The position numbers were made by a program, and so were the translations under genes. A DNA stretch of 64,000 bases from an uncultured Opitutia bacterium (GTDB lineage: Bacteria; Verrucomicrobiota; Verrucomicrobiia; Opitutales; Opitutaceae), in the NCBI GenBank assembly GCA_903820035.1, contig CAIJFT010000331.1:1-64000 (forward strand), written 5' to 3'. The notes below the pieces were generated by a model. It searched no databases, was not told where the DNA came from, and saw only the letters and a program-made list of their open reading frames with translations. Positions 32,601 through 41,464 of the stretch are shown in pieces (positions within the stretch are counted from its first letter, which is position 1; each line of letters begins with the position of its first letter).

Positions 32601-33613
32601 AAGCCGACGAGGCCGGCCTTGGGCTTCGAGCCGCAGCCGGTGGCACCCTCGTCGCGGATCTCGCCGCCGGAGCCGGTGGCGGCGCCGGGGAAGGGGGAGA
32701 TGGCGGTCGGGTGGTTGTGGGTTTCGACTTTGCAGAGGAGGTGGATGTCCTCGTCGTGGGCGGCGTACTCGTTGGTGCGCGGGTCGACGTAGAAGCGGCC
32801 GCCGCGGGTGCCGGCGAGGACGGCGGCGTTGTCCTTGTAGGCGGAGAGGATGCCGTCGGGGTGTAGTTCGTACGTGTTCTTGATCATCTGGAACAGCGAA
32901 CGGTCCTGCTTTTCGCCGTCGATGTCCCAGGTGGCGTTGAAAATCTTGTGCCGGCAGTGCTCCGAGTTGGCCTGCGCAAACATCATCAATTCGATGTCAT
33001 GCGGATCACGGCCGAGCGTCGTGAAGGCCGTGACGAGGTAGTCGATCTCGTCGTCGGCAAGGGCGAGGCCGAGCGTGCGGTTGGCGGTCACCAGGGCATC
33101 GCGCCCCTGGGTCAGCACCGGTACGCTGGTCATCGGGCGGGGTGGTTCGTGGCGGAAAAGGCCGGCGCAGGCGTCGAGGCTCTCCAGCACGACCTGCGTC
33201 ATGCGGTCGTGGAGTTTGCTGGCGAGCAGGCTGTGGCTTGCCGGAAGCTCAAGATTGGCTGGATCCTCCATATCGACGGTGTAGGCGACGACGCGTTCGA
33301 TGCGCCGGACGGCTTCGAGCCCGCAGATGTGGGCGATGTCGGTGGCTTTCGAAGACCAGGGTGAGAGGGTGCCCGGGCGGGGGGCGACGACGCGGAGCAC
33401 ACCGGTCACGGGCGCGGCGGCGCGGCGCGGGCCGTAGACGAGGAGTTTTTCGAGAACGGCCAGTTCGGTGGCGGTGAGTTCGCGAGAGAGTTCGGCGACG
33501 TGGACAAATTCGGCGGCGACGGCGCGGACCCTCAGCCCGCTGGCGACGAGGTCCTCTTGGAGCTTTTGCAGACGAAAAAGGGAGAGGGCAGGTGAACCGC
33601 GGAGAATCAGCAT
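29690..33613 (-). CDS. purL: Phosphoribosylformylglycinamidine synthase, large single-chain type
   Basis: Fourth enzyme of de novo purine synthesis, converting FGAR to FGAM with glutamine; 1307 aa, the long proteobacterial-type form (E. coli 1295). The ATG at 33613 gives [18 protein letters not shown], matching the known N-terminus; the 1717-aa ORF extends antisense to purF and is rejected. Domains in order: N-terminal PurS-like, linker, two AIRS repeats (e.g. [36 protein letters not shown]-like) and a C-terminal class I glutaminase with nucleophile in [10 protein letters not shown] (about 1144) and [10 protein letters not shown] loop (about 410-425) contains NAQLPST, a probable decayed heptad repeat. 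Divergent from purF. Confidence 0.96.
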   Translation of the reverse strand: MLILRGSPALSLFRLQKLQEDLVASGLRVRAVAAEFVHVAELSRELTATELAVLEKLLVYGPRRAAAPVTGVLRVVAPRPGTLSPWSSKATDIAHICGLEAVRRIERVVAYTVDMEDPANLELPASHSLLASKLHDRMTQVVLESLDACAGLFRHEPPRPMTSVPVLTQGRDALVTANRTLGLALADDEIDYLVTAFTTLGRDPHDIELMMFAQANSEHCRHKIFNATWDIDGEKQDRSLFQMIKNTYELHPDGILSAYKDNAAVLAGTRGGRFYVDPRTNEYAAHDEDIHLLCKVETHNHPTAISPFPGAATGSGGEIRDEGATGCGSKPKAGLVGFTVSNLRIPGAIQPWEKDHGKPGRIVSALDIMIEGPLGGAAFNNEFGRPAINGYFRTFEQEVPAAKTEAQRGAPNAQLPSTELRGYHKPIMLAGGLGNIKAEHVQKGKIQPGDQLIVLGGPAMNIGLGGGAASSMASGHGNEDLDFASVQRDNAEMQRRCQEVIDRCWALGADNPIAFIHDVGAGGVSNALPELVNDGGRGGRFDLRKIPNDEPGMSPLEIWCNESQERYVLAVPAAKLELFTQLCARERCPFAVVGEATEAKHLVLEDPHFKNTPIDLPLDVLLGKPPRMHRSETSHQRPQLPLQLGPLTLKEAVRRVLVHPTVADKTFLISIGDRTLGGLVARDQMVGPWQVPVADCAVTAAAFDVYTGEAMAMGERTPVAVNNAAASARLAVGEALTNLAAAQIGAIGKVNLSANWMAAPGLPGDGADLYAAVRAVGMELCPALGITIPVGKDSMSMSTVWQDGDKTKRVTAPTSLIVSAFAPVADIRLSVTPQLQPVADSLLLLIDLGRGQNRLGGSILAQVVSQMGQATPDVDDPADLKGFWNAIQQLGREKRILAYHDRSDGGLLATVVEMAFAGHTGVDLNIPAGHNAFSALFSEELGAVIQVRAEDLDEVSLVLRQHRLKACTTRIGRLNSDHTLRVTRTTETLLNEPLTALRAIWSDVTRQIAALRDNPACAESEYQLKLDTADPGLAPQITFDLNPAPITLRERPPMAILREQGVNGEVEMAAAFTRAGFKAVDVHMTDILAGRVTLADFRGLVACGGFSYGDVLGAGEGWAKSVLFNERARTEFAAFFARPDTFALGVCNGCQMMSNLHSIIPGSDHWPRFVQNQSERYEGRFVSVKIERSPSVLFAGMEGSVIPIAVAHGEGFTEFRDEAAMLACSNSGLVTARFVDNHHQPTERYPLNPNGSPRGMTALTTASGRVTIMMPHPERVFRSSCMSWAPKDWPEDSPWMRVFRNARAWVG
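32364..32384 (-). repeat. Decayed heptanucleotide repeat in purL
   Basis: GACGGGA GCTGGGC GTTGGGC are three in-register 7-mers related to GTTGAGN. On the coding strand they give NAQLPS in a loop of about 15 residues that is not needed for the fold (between TFEQEV and ELRGYHKP). Confidence 0.5.
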
Positions 33614-33808
33614 GGTCGAGTGGGGGAGGACGCTCGCGAACATCGCGGGTGCGGTCAAGGAGCGGGTGGGTGAGCGCCCCGCCGCTCGGCGTTTCCGCGC
33701 GGTTAAGACGCGGACCGCGGAGAAAGCCGTTGACCATTCCCAAGCGCTTCGCGGAGTCTGATTTTTTCCACGCCGGATGACGAACCACAACTTAGCGCGA
33801 TCGAAGGC

Positions 33809-35719
33809 ATGAGCGACCGGATCACCCACGAGTGCGGCGTTGCGATGGTGCGGCTGCTCAAGCCCCTGTCCTACTATCAGGAAAAGTACGGCTCGCCGCT
33901 CTGGGGCTTCACCAAGCTTTTCCTCCTGATGGAAAAGCAACACAACCGCGGCCAGGATGGCGCCGGAGTTGCCTGTGTGAAGCTGGATGTGCCGGCCGGC
34001 ACGCCGTTCATGTTCCGCGAGCGCAACATCAAGTCCAACCCCCTCGACCGCATCTTTCGCGGTCTGCTGAAGCAGTACAACGAGCAGGTCGACACCGGGG
34101 CGATCCATCCCGAGTTCACCGACACGGTGAAGAAGAACTTCGATTTTGGCGGCGAGCTTTTGATGGGCCATCTCCGCTACGGTACGAGCGGCGGTTACAG
34201 CCAGTCCTCCTGTCATCCGTTCTTCCGGCGCAGCCCGTGGCCGACGCGCAACCTGGCGCTCTGCGGTAATTTCAACCTCACCAATACCGAGGAGCTGAAC
34301 CGCTCGCTTATCGCCATGGGGCAGCACCCGATCTTCGCGACGGACACGCAGGCGATCCTGGAGAAAATCGGCTTCTTCCTCGATGAGGAGCACGAGGATA
34401 TCTACCGCTTCCTGCGCAAGCGCGACATCGGCGGCGCCGAGCTTTCGCAACGCATCAGCGAGGATCTGGATGTCACGCGGGTGATCACCCGTGCCGCGCA
34501 GAAATGGGACGGCGGTTACGTCCTCTGCGGCCTGATCGGCAATGGTGATGCCTTTGTCGTCCGCGACCCCTCGGGCATCCGGCCTTGTTTCTATTTTCAG
34601 AACGACGAGGTGGTCGCGTTTGCCTCCGAGCGGGCGCCCCTGATGACCGTGTTCGACCTGGCGGTGGAGCAGGTTCGGGAGGTCGAGCCCGGTCACGCCG
34701 TTGTGATCAAGAAGCGCGGCACCGTCACGTCCGCGCCGTTTACCGCGCCGCTGCCGCGGGCGTCGTGCTCCTTCGAGCGCATCTATTTCTCCCGCGGCAA
34801 CGACGTCGACATTTACCGCGAGCGGCAGGCCCTCGGGGGCCAACTCGCGCCACAGGTGCTAAAGTCGATCGGTCACGACTGGGGCAACACCGTTTTCAGC
34901 TTCATTCCGAATACTTCGGAGACCGCGTTCTACGGACTCATGCACGCGCTCCGCACGCTGCGGCGGGACGAGGTGAAGGCCGCGATCCTCGCCGCCAGCC
35001 GGGCCGGGACGCTCGACGAGGCCACCCTCGATAACCTGATTTTGCGCAACTGGCCCCGCGGTGAGAAAGTGGTGAGCAAGGACATCAAGATCCGCACCTT
35101 CATCGGGCAGGAAAATCTCCGCAACCAGCTCGCGAGCCACGTCTACGACATCACCTACGGCTCGGTCCGCTCCGGCGAGGACAACCTCGTCGTGGTCGAC
35201 GACTCGATCGTGCGCGGCACGACGCTCCGGCGTTCCATCCTGCGCATCCTGGCCCGTCTTAACCCGAAGAAGATCGTCATTCTTTCCACCGCGCCGCAGA
35301 TCCGCTACCCGGATTGCTACGGCATCGACATGTCGGAGCTGGGTAAATTTATCGCGTTCGAGGCGGCCGTGGCGCTTTTGCGTGAACGTGGTCAGGAAAG
35401 CTTGCTCGATGAAGTCTACGAACTCTGCCGCGAGGAGGCGGCCAAGGGCGGGCCGCATAACCACGTCCGCCGGATCTACGATTCATTCAAGCCTGAGGAG
35501 ATTTCCCAGAAGATCGTCGAGCTCGTGCGCCCGAAAAACCTGGAGTGGAAGGGCGAGTTTGAAATCATCTTCCAGACGATTGAGAACCTGCACGCCGCGG
35601 TGCCGCAGCACACGGGCGACTGGTATTTTACCGGCAAGTATCCCACCCCCGGCGGTTACCGGGTCGTGAATCAGGCTTACCTGAATTACTACGACAAGAA
35701 CGACGGCCGGAGCTACTGA
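33809..35719 (+). CDS. purF: Amidophosphoribosyltransferase
   Basis: First committed enzyme of purine synthesis, making phosphoribosylamine from PRPP and glutamine; 636 aa, longer than the E. coli enzyme (505) and closer to the long form seen in Bacteroidetes. The N-terminal glutaminase contains HECGVAMV, with the presumptive Cys nucleophile at residue 9, so a short propeptide would be removed. [11 protein letters not shown] and CGNFNLTN follow. The PRPP-binding loop is [18 protein letters not shown], about residues 461-478. Extra length lies in the middle and C-terminus. Divergent from purL with 195 bp between; purM lies downstream. Confidence 0.93.
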   Translation: MSDRITHECGVAMVRLLKPLSYYQEKYGSPLWGFTKLFLLMEKQHNRGQDGAGVACVKLDVPAGTPFMFRERNIKSNPLDRIFRGLLKQYNEQVDTGAIHPEFTDTVKKNFDFGGELLMGHLRYGTSGGYSQSSCHPFFRRSPWPTRNLALCGNFNLTNTEELNRSLIAMGQHPIFATDTQAILEKIGFFLDEEHEDIYRFLRKRDIGGAELSQRISEDLDVTRVITRAAQKWDGGYVLCGLIGNGDAFVVRDPSGIRPCFYFQNDEVVAFASERAPLMTVFDLAVEQVREVEPGHAVVIKKRGTVTSAPFTAPLPRASCSFERIYFSRGNDVDIYRERQALGGQLAPQVLKSIGHDWGNTVFSFIPNTSETAFYGLMHALRTLRRDEVKAAILAASRAGTLDEATLDNLILRNWPRGEKVVSKDIKIRTFIGQENLRNQLASHVYDITYGSVRSGEDNLVVVDDSIVRGTTLRRSILRILARLNPKKIVILSTAPQIRYPDCYGIDMSELGKFIAFEAAVALLRERGQESLLDEVYELCREEAAKGGPHNHVRRIYDSFKPEEISQKIVELVRPKNLEWKGEFEIIFQTIENLHAAVPQHTGDWYFTGKYPTPGGYRVVNQAYLNYYDKNDGRSY

Positions 35720-35950
35720 GCCGCGGTTCTGGGGAGGTAAGATTGGCCGTCCCCAGGCGGGGCCGATGTCGCCGTCGGGCTTGAACGCGGGCCGCCTGTG
35801 CTGGAGGGCCCCGCGCTCCGGCTGATTCCCTTATCATCTGGAGAGGTGGGCGGGTCCATTCTTGTGGCGGCGACTTCGTTCCGCGGGAAATGGTCACGGC
35901 GCTGAAGATGCGCTTCCCTCGCGCGGTCCGTTCGCTTTTGCTTTTCACGC

Positions 35951-37057
35951 ATGTCCCTGTCTTACGAAAGCTCCGGCGTCCGCTACGACCAACTTGATGC
36001 GTTCAAGCGCGCGTGCCAGCAGGCGGCGCGGACGACGTCCGGCTTGCTCACGGACCACGGCTACGCCGAGCCGGCGACGACCCGCGGTGAGAGCGCGTAC
36101 CTGATCGAGGCGGTGGATCATTTTCTCGCGCACGTCGAGGAGGGGCTCGGCACCAAGAACCTCGTGGCCGACGCCGTTTATGCCGCCTCGGGCAAATGTT
36201 TCTACCGCGAGATCGCCATCGATACCGTCGCGACGATCGTCAACGACCTCATCACGTGCGGTGCGCTGCCCATCTCGGTCGCGATGCACGCGGCGGTCGG
36301 CGATTCGGGCTGGTTTGCCGACGCGACGCGCACCAACGCGCTCGTGGCCGGCTTCGCCGAGGGCTGCCGCAGCGCCGGCGCCGTGTGGGGCGGCGGCGAG
36401 ACACCGACCCTGCGCGGGATCGTGCAACCCGAGGCGATCGTTCTGGCCGGCTCCGCGATCGGCAGAATTTCACCGAAAAATCTGCGCATTACCGGCGAGG
36501 TGCACGACGGCGACGGGATTATTTTCTTTGCGAGCTCGGGCGTGCAGACCAACGGGCTCTCGCTCTGCCGCCACATCGCCGCGCGGCTGCCGCAGCAATA
36601 TCAAACGCCGATCGGGCACGGCGATCCGCGTTCGTTCGGCGAGGCCTTGCTTGCGCCGTCGGTGATTTACGTGGCCTTCGTGCGCGAGTGCCAGCGCCGC
36701 GGGCTGAAACTGAATTACGTGGCGCACGTGACCGGCCACGGCTGGCGCAAACTGATGCGGCTCGAGGAGCCGTTTGTCTACGAGATCACCGCGCCGCGCC
36801 CGGCACCCGCACTGTTTCAATTCATGATGGAGGCCGGCCCGATTGAACTGCGGGAGGCTTACGCGACCTTCAACATGGGCATCGGTTTCGCCGCGTATGT
36901 CGCGCCGGAAAATATCGAGGCGGCCCTCGCGGTCGCCAAGGCCACCGGCTACGACGCGTGGCTCGCCGGCACCGTGAAGAAGGCGGGGGCCCGCAAGGCG
37001 GTTGTCGTGCCGAGCCTCGGCCTCACCTTCGAGGGCGACACGCTGCAGGTGCGGTGA
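35951..37057 (+). CDS. purM: Phosphoribosylformylglycinamidine cyclo-ligase (AIR synthetase)
   Basis: Fifth step of purine synthesis, ATP-dependent ring closure; 368 aa (typical 345). Family landmarks: SYESSGVRYDQLDAFKRACQ, TKNLVADAVYAASGKCFYREIAIDTVATIVNDLITCGA, and VWGGGETPTLRGIV near 140, then the PurM C-terminal domain with YVAHVTGHGWRKLM near 255. Position downstream of purF with purL opposite gives a purine cluster. A 231-bp GC-rich gap separates it from purF. Confidence 0.92.
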   Translation: MSLSYESSGVRYDQLDAFKRACQQAARTTSGLLTDHGYAEPATTRGESAYLIEAVDHFLAHVEEGLGTKNLVADAVYAASGKCFYREIAIDTVATIVNDLITCGALPISVAMHAAVGDSGWFADATRTNALVAGFAEGCRSAGAVWGGGETPTLRGIVQPEAIVLAGSAIGRISPKNLRITGEVHDGDGIIFFASSGVQTNGLSLCRHIAARLPQQYQTPIGHGDPRSFGEALLAPSVIYVAFVRECQRRGLKLNYVAHVTGHGWRKLMRLEEPFVYEITAPRPAPALFQFMMEAGPIELREAYATFNMGIGFAAYVAPENIEAALAVAKATGYDAWLAGTVKKAGARKAVVVPSLGLTFEGDTLQVR

Positions 37058-37065
37058 CCGCCGCT

Positions 37066-37138
37066 GTCGGCCAGCGCGCTTGCGCGCGCCCCGAGCGCAG
37101 CGGTATGCAACCGAGGCGCGCTCGCCAGCGAGCTGCCC
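37066..37138. repeat. Extragenic palindrome, GCGCTTGCGCGC family (copy 1)
   Basis: GTCGGCCAGCGCGCTTGCGCGCGCC and GCGCGCTCGCCAGCGAGCTG(C)CC form inverted ends around a 25-base core. The same ends occur at 57986-58053. Confidence 0.7.
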
Positions 37139-37263
37139 TACAAAGCTGACGCCACTCCGGGCCAAATGCGGCGGTTGGAAACCGCCGCTCCGGTCGGTGT
37201 GGTCAAAAACGTTTTCACGCGTTGACGCCCGCGAAGCGGCCCTCGCATGCTCCCGATTTACCC

Positions 37264-37980
37264 ATGCGCCCCATTGTCCAAATCTCCCTGGACCTCACCG
37301 ATCGCGCCGAAGCACTGGCCACCGCCGAACTCGCCCGCCGGGCGGGCGTCGACTGGCTGGAGGCCGGCACGCCCTTTCTTCTCGCGGAGGGCCTCCACGG
37401 GGTGAAGGCCCTGCGTGAGCGTTTTCCCGGCGTGCCGATCGTCGCGGACCTGAAGACAATGGACGGTGGTTATCTCGAGGCGGAGATGATGGCCAAGGCC
37501 GGTGCGACGCACGTCGTCGTGATGGCCCGGGCCCACGAAGAGACGTTAAAGTGCGTGGTGAAGGCCGGCCGCGATTACGGCGTGAAGGTCATGGGCGACA
37601 ACCTCGGCTGCCCCGACATGGTGGCGGGCGCGAAATTCATCGAGGACCTCGGCTGCGATTTTGTCATCCACCATATCGGTTACGACGAGCGTCGCGGCAT
37701 CGCCGCCGCGGGCCGGCGCATGCCGAGCCCGCTCGACCAACTGCGCGAAATCGTCGCGGCGGTGAGCCTCCCCGTGCAGGCGGTCGGCGGACTCACGCTC
37801 GAGCAAGCCGTGCGGACGCCGGAGTTTGGTGCGCCGCTCGTCGTCATTGGCGCGCCGCTGGCGGTTGACGCCGATGCGTTCAAGACGGCGGACGGTAATC
37901 TTGAAGGCACGTTGCGGATCATCTGCGATCGCGCGCACGGTTACGGCGATGTGTTCGTCGGCAAACATTCCAAACGATGA
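37264..37980 (+). CDS. Hexulose-6-phosphate synthase-like / OMP decarboxylase superfamily protein
   Basis: A 238-aa TIM barrel of the OMPDC superfamily. The start MRPIVQISLDLTDRAEAL (ATG at 37264) matches the family's first strand; the ORF-track TTG start adds non-family residues. The catalytic strand reads VADLKTMDGGYLEAEMMAKAGATHVVVM, closer to 3-hexulose-6-phosphate synthase (DLKTMDxG) than to UlaD-type 3-keto-gulonate-6-phosphate decarboxylase (DxKIADAG). The reaction may be an aldol or decarboxylation on a 3-keto sugar phosphate. No 6-phospho-3-hexuloisomerase is adjacent. It begins an operon, overlapping the next gene by four bases (ATGA). Confidence 0.82.
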   Translation: MRPIVQISLDLTDRAEALATAELARRAGVDWLEAGTPFLLAEGLHGVKALRERFPGVPIVADLKTMDGGYLEAEMMAKAGATHVVVMARAHEETLKCVVKAGRDYGVKVMGDNLGCPDMVAGAKFIEDLGCDFVIHHIGYDERRGIAAAGRRMPSPLDQLREIVAAVSLPVQAVGGLTLEQAVRTPEFGAPLVVIGAPLAVDADAFKTADGNLEGTLRIICDRAHGYGDVFVGKHSKR

Positions 37981-39002
37981 AAAGCGCAGCCGTCGTCAAC
38001 TTCTCCTCCACGCCCCACAGCGTGGAGATCCGTGAATTCGCCCGTCCGGAACCCGGCCCGGACGATGTCATCCTCGCCGTCGAGGCGGTGGGGGTGTGCG
38101 GCAGCGACCTCCATCAGTGGACGGGCTCGCACAGCTGGAAGGTGAATTATCCCGTCGTGCTCGGCCACGAGTTCGGTGGCCGCATCGCGCAACTCGGGTC
38201 CGCCGTGCGCGGCTGGAGCGAGGGCGACCGGGTCGTCAGTGAGACGGCCGCGGTCATCGATCCGAACAGCCCGCTCTCCCGCGCCGGGCTCTATAATCTC
38301 GATCCGACGCGCCGTGGCTTTGGTTACGGCGTCGACGGGGCGATGACCCGTTTCGTGCGTGTCCCGTCCCGCTGCCTGCACCGCGTCCCGGACAAGCTGC
38401 CGATGGAGTTGGCGGCGCTGACCGAGCCGTGCTGTGTGGCGTACAACGCCGTGATCAACAACGCGCGCATCCAGCCCGGCGACCGCGTGATCGTCCTCGG
38501 CCCCGGCCCGATTGGTATTCTCTGTGCCGCGATGGCGCGGCTTGCCGGCGCGGAAGTGGCGCTGGTCGGTTTGGAGCGCGACCGCACGCGCCTCGAGGTG
38601 GCCAAAGTTTACGGTTGCGAGGTGATCGTCGGCGATGCGTCCGCGTGGGCGCTCGAGCGCGATGGGCTCGGCGTGGACGGCGTGATCGACGCCGCCGGCG
38701 CTTCCGCCGCGTTGAAGGTTGCGCTCGAGTTGGTGCGACCCAACGGCTGGATCAGCAAGGTGGGTTGGGGCCCGCAGCCGCTCGGCTTCTCGCTCGATCC
38801 GCTGGTGCAGAAGAATATTACGCTGCAGGGCAGTTTCAGCCACAACTGGCCGATCTGGGAGCGCGTCATCGCGATGCTCGCGTCGGGTCAGCTCAACATC
38901 CGTCCGATCCTCGGCGGCGTCTGGACCCTCGAGGCCTGGCACGAGGCCTTCGAGAAGATGCACGAAGGGCAGATCGTGAAAGCGGTTTTGAAGCCGGCCT
39001 GA
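37977..39002 (+). CDS. Zinc-type medium-chain alcohol/polyol dehydrogenase
   Basis: A 341-aa MDR-family dehydrogenase resembling L-iditol/sorbitol or threonine dehydrogenases. Catalytic zinc ligands are present (GVCGSDLHQ, Cys about 40; GHEFGG, His-Glu about 63) and the nucleotide-binding loop is LGPGPIGILCAAMARL near 175. The structural zinc lobe is altered: where relatives have CxxCxxCxxxxxxxC, this protein reads DPNSPLSRAGLYNLDPTRRGFGYG with no cysteines. It overlaps the upstream decarboxylase by 4 bp, so they probably act in the same sugar or polyol pathway. Confidence 0.9.
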   Translation: MKSAAVVNFSSTPHSVEIREFARPEPGPDDVILAVEAVGVCGSDLHQWTGSHSWKVNYPVVLGHEFGGRIAQLGSAVRGWSEGDRVVSETAAVIDPNSPLSRAGLYNLDPTRRGFGYGVDGAMTRFVRVPSRCLHRVPDKLPMELAALTEPCCVAYNAVINNARIQPGDRVIVLGPGPIGILCAAMARLAGAEVALVGLERDRTRLEVAKVYGCEVIVGDASAWALERDGLGVDGVIDAAGASAALKVALELVRPNGWISKVGWGPQPLGFSLDPLVQKNITLQGSFSHNWPIWERVIAMLASGQLNIRPILGGVWTLEAWHEAFEKMHEGQIVKAVLKPA

Positions 39003-39007
39003 GCCGG

Positions 39008-39156
39008 AAACTTCAAATTCCAAAGACCAAAATCCCCCAAGGCCAAAGCGGGGAAGTGCCAATGGCCAAGGGGCAAGTGACCGGGCCGGGACCCTGGCTT
39101 GATTCGAACCGAGAGGCGTTTGGTTTTTGGAGTTTGGGATTTTACTTCTGCGATTT
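39008..39156. repeat. Inverted AANNCCA heptad element
   Basis: The left arm (39008-39049) contains in-register 7-mers AACTTCA AATTCCA AAGACCA AAATCCC; the right arm (about 39117-39156) carries the same type in reverse (GTTTTTGG AGTTTGG GATTTTAC). The arms flank about 70 bases and end 6 bases before the next start codon. Confidence 0.7.
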
Positions 39157-39162
39157 TACCCC

Positions 39163-39942
39163 ATGCGACTTAAAGACAAAGTCATCATCGTCACTGGCGG
39201 CACGTCCGGCATCGGTCGCGCCATCGCCGAACGCATCGTGGCCGAGGGCGGCCGGGTGCTCGTGCACGGCATCGAACGGAAGGACGGCGAGGACGTCGTC
39301 GCGCAACTCGGCGCGAATGCCGCGCTGCACCTCGATGATCTCGCCGATATCGCCAGCCCGGCGCGGATCGCGGCGGCGGCCGGGCGGGCGTTCGGCCGGA
39401 TCGACGGCATCGTGAACAACGCCGCGATCGTCGCGCGCAGCACGCTCGAGTCGACCACGCCGGAATTCTTCGAGCGCATGATGGCGGTCAACCTGCGCGC
39501 TCCTTTGTTTCTGATTCAAGCGGCGCTGCCCGAGTTGAAAAAATCCGAAGGTTCCGTGCTGAACATCGGTTCGATCAACGCCCACAGTGGTCAGGCCAAC
39601 CTGCTCGACTACAGTTTGACCAAGGGCGGCATGCAGACGCTCTCCCGCAACCTCGCGAATGCGCACTGCTACGACCGCGTGCGCGTGAACCACCTCAATG
39701 TCGGCTGGGTCCTCACCGACCGGGAGTACCACCACCAGATTGACCATGGGATGCCGACCGACTGGCATCAGCACGTGCCCGAGCAATTCGCGCCGTCGGG
39801 CCGACTGATTAGTCCCGCGGAGATCGCCTCGGCCGCCGTCTACTGGCTTGGCGACGAGTCGCGTCCGGTGAGCGGCGCCGTCGTCGAGCTCGAGCAGTAC
39901 TCAATCATGGGCCGCAATCCGAACAAGGTCGCCTCGAAGTAA
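39163..39942 (+). CDS. Short-chain dehydrogenase/reductase
   Basis: A 259-aa classical SDR. The start MRLKDKVIIVTGGTSGIGRAIAE was chosen over an ORF-track start 12 codons upstream that lies in a repeat. Cofactor loop TGGTSGIGR (about 10-18), IVNNAAIV near 86, catalytic serine in INIGSINAHSG and Y-x3-K in YSLTKGG near 155. The C-terminus is polar and extended. It belongs to the operon with the MDR dehydrogenase and downstream isomerase, likely oxidising or reducing a sugar derivative. The start is preceded by TTTACCCC. Confidence 0.9.
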   Translation: MRLKDKVIIVTGGTSGIGRAIAERIVAEGGRVLVHGIERKDGEDVVAQLGANAALHLDDLADIASPARIAAAAGRAFGRIDGIVNNAAIVARSTLESTTPEFFERMMAVNLRAPLFLIQAALPELKKSEGSVLNIGSINAHSGQANLLDYSLTKGGMQTLSRNLANAHCYDRVRVNHLNVGWVLTDREYHHQIDHGMPTDWHQHVPEQFAPSGRLISPAEIASAAVYWLGDESRPVSGAVVELEQYSIMGRNPNKVASK

Positions 39943-39965
39943 GCCGTCCCGCCGCCTTTCCTCCC

Positions 39966-40853
39966 ATGCCCCGCCTCGCCGCATTCCCCAAGGCCTTCAT
40001 GCAGGCCCTCTGCAAAGACGGTTCGATGACCCTCCGCGAGTGGGTTGATCTCGCCGCGCCGCTCGGGCTCGACGGACTTGAGTATTACAGCGGCATGTTG
40101 GAACTCGCCGACCCGCAGCGCTGGCCCGAGGCGCGGCGCACGGTGGAGAGCCGCGGCATGGTCATACCGATGCTGTGCTGTTCGCCGGATTTTTCGCAGC
40201 CGGATCCCGCCTTGCGGAAGCTCGAAATCGAGAAGGAGAAGAATTGGATCCGCATGGCCGCGACCCTTGGTGCCGGCTATTGCCGCGTGTTGTCGGGGCA
40301 GCGCCGCCCGCAGCTCACGAAGGACCAGGGCCTGCAGATTGTGCAGGAGAACATCGAGGCGTGCCTGCCCGAGGCGGAAAAGTGCGGTGTCACGCTGATC
40401 ATCGAGAACCACTACAAGGATGACTTTTGGGAGTATCCGGAGTTTGCGCAGAAAATGGACGTTTTTTGCGAGCTTGTGGACCGCATTCACCACCCGCGCT
40501 TCGGCGTGAACTACGACCCCAGCAACGCGTTTCTCGCCGGCGACGATCCGCTTGAGCTGTTGCGTCGGGTGAAGCATCGCGTGGTCACGATGCACGCGAG
40601 CGATCGTTATTTGCTCTCCGGCACGCTCGAGGATTTGCGCAAGGAAGAAGGCGGCGCGCTCGGCTATGCGAAGCGGCTCAGCCACGGCGAAATCGGCAAG
40701 GGGCTCAATGACTACGATGCGATTTTTAGCGAATTGCGCGGCGTCGGGTTCGATAGCTGGGTCAGTATCGAGGACGGCGTCGACGGCATGGAACAGCTCG
40801 CCGGCAGCGTGCGCTTCGTGCGCGGCAAGTTGAAGCAGCACTGGCCGGCGTGA
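39966..40853 (+). CDS. Xylose-isomerase-like TIM barrel, sugar phosphate isomerase/epimerase
   Basis: A 295-aa protein of the AP endonuclease 2 / xylose isomerase-like family. Metal-ligand candidates include the glutamate in LIIENHYKDD near 143, the aspartate in FGVNYDPSNAF near 181, histidine in VVTMHASDR near 206 and glutamate in VSIEDGVDG near 262, the usual pattern for isomerases or epimerases of this family. No signal peptide, so it is cytoplasmic. It is the last gene of the 37-41 kb operon, 23 bp after the SDR. Substrate unknown. Confidence 0.88.
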   Translation: MPRLAAFPKAFMQALCKDGSMTLREWVDLAAPLGLDGLEYYSGMLELADPQRWPEARRTVESRGMVIPMLCCSPDFSQPDPALRKLEIEKEKNWIRMAATLGAGYCRVLSGQRRPQLTKDQGLQIVQENIEACLPEAEKCGVTLIIENHYKDDFWEYPEFAQKMDVFCELVDRIHHPRFGVNYDPSNAFLAGDDPLELLRRVKHRVVTMHASDRYLLSGTLEDLRKEEGGALGYAKRLSHGEIGKGLNDYDAIFSELRGVGFDSWVSIEDGVDGMEQLAGSVRFVRGKLKQHWPA

Positions 40854-40955
40854 GGTTTCACCACGGGTAGCCGCGCTTGCGCCGCGGGCGAAGGTGTGGT
40901 CGAGCCGAAAATACCGCGTGGTCGCTGTACTCCAACACGCCTTCGGGCGGGGCGC

Positions 40956-41366
40956 TTACTCGCCGATCGCGCGGGCGTAGTCGTACGCCTGCGACGCCCA
41001 GGACTCCACGTCGGTGCCCGGCCAGTTTTCCGGGCACCCGGAAAACGAGATCCAATCCTCACCGCATTCGTCGTAAGCGGTTGCGCCGGACGCGAGCGCG
41101 CGCGGGTGGAGTCGGAGATCGAGCCGGAAGGCGAGGGTGTTCGCGCCGATCGCGAAGGCGAAGATGATGTGCCGGGTGGACGCGGCCACATAACGGTACT
41201 TCGGCCAATTCGGACTGAAGAGGTCGACTTCGGGCAGCGATTGCACCGCTGCACGCAGCCGTTCGCTGAGATCGGTCGGGCTCGCCGCGCCGGCGGTCAG
41301 CGCCGGCGTCCGGCGATTGAGGTCGAGGGACGGCTTTTCGGGCGGGAGTGGTTTCGGATCCAGCAT
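40956..41366 (-). CDS. Conserved-looking hypothetical protein
   Basis: I do not recognise this 136-aa protein. It has no signal peptide or membrane segment; the C-terminal half contains several tryptophans and cysteines (ECGEDWISFSGCPENWPG). Codon composition resembles neighbours. The start is uncertain: the ATG used here gives MLDPKPLPPEKP, and a TTG 10 codons upstream (VRWHGYGIR) is also possible. It is on the minus strand after the SDR at 41465-42211. Confidence 0.6.
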   Translation of the reverse strand: MLDPKPLPPEKPSLDLNRRTPALTAGAASPTDLSERLRAAVQSLPEVDLFSPNWPKYRYVAASTRHIIFAFAIGANTLAFRLDLRLHPRALASGATAYDECGEDWISFSGCPENWPGTDVESWASQAYDYARAIGE

Positions 41367-41464
41367 GCGGATGCCGTACCCGTGCCACCGAACCAAATCC
41401 CCCGCCAGCGTGCCGGAGCGTTAACTCCGGTTTTGAAAGTTACGTGACGAATCGCCGGCCCGCT

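Noticed and set aside
29690-34843. 1717-aa ORF extending purL upstream
   Set aside because: The extra 410 codons are antisense to purF and are not related to PurL; the conserved start is at 33613.
39101-39110. tRNA T-loop-like sequence GATTCGAACC
   Set aside because: The flanking bases do not form a T stem and there is no acceptor or anticodon arm around it; it lies inside the inverted heptad element.
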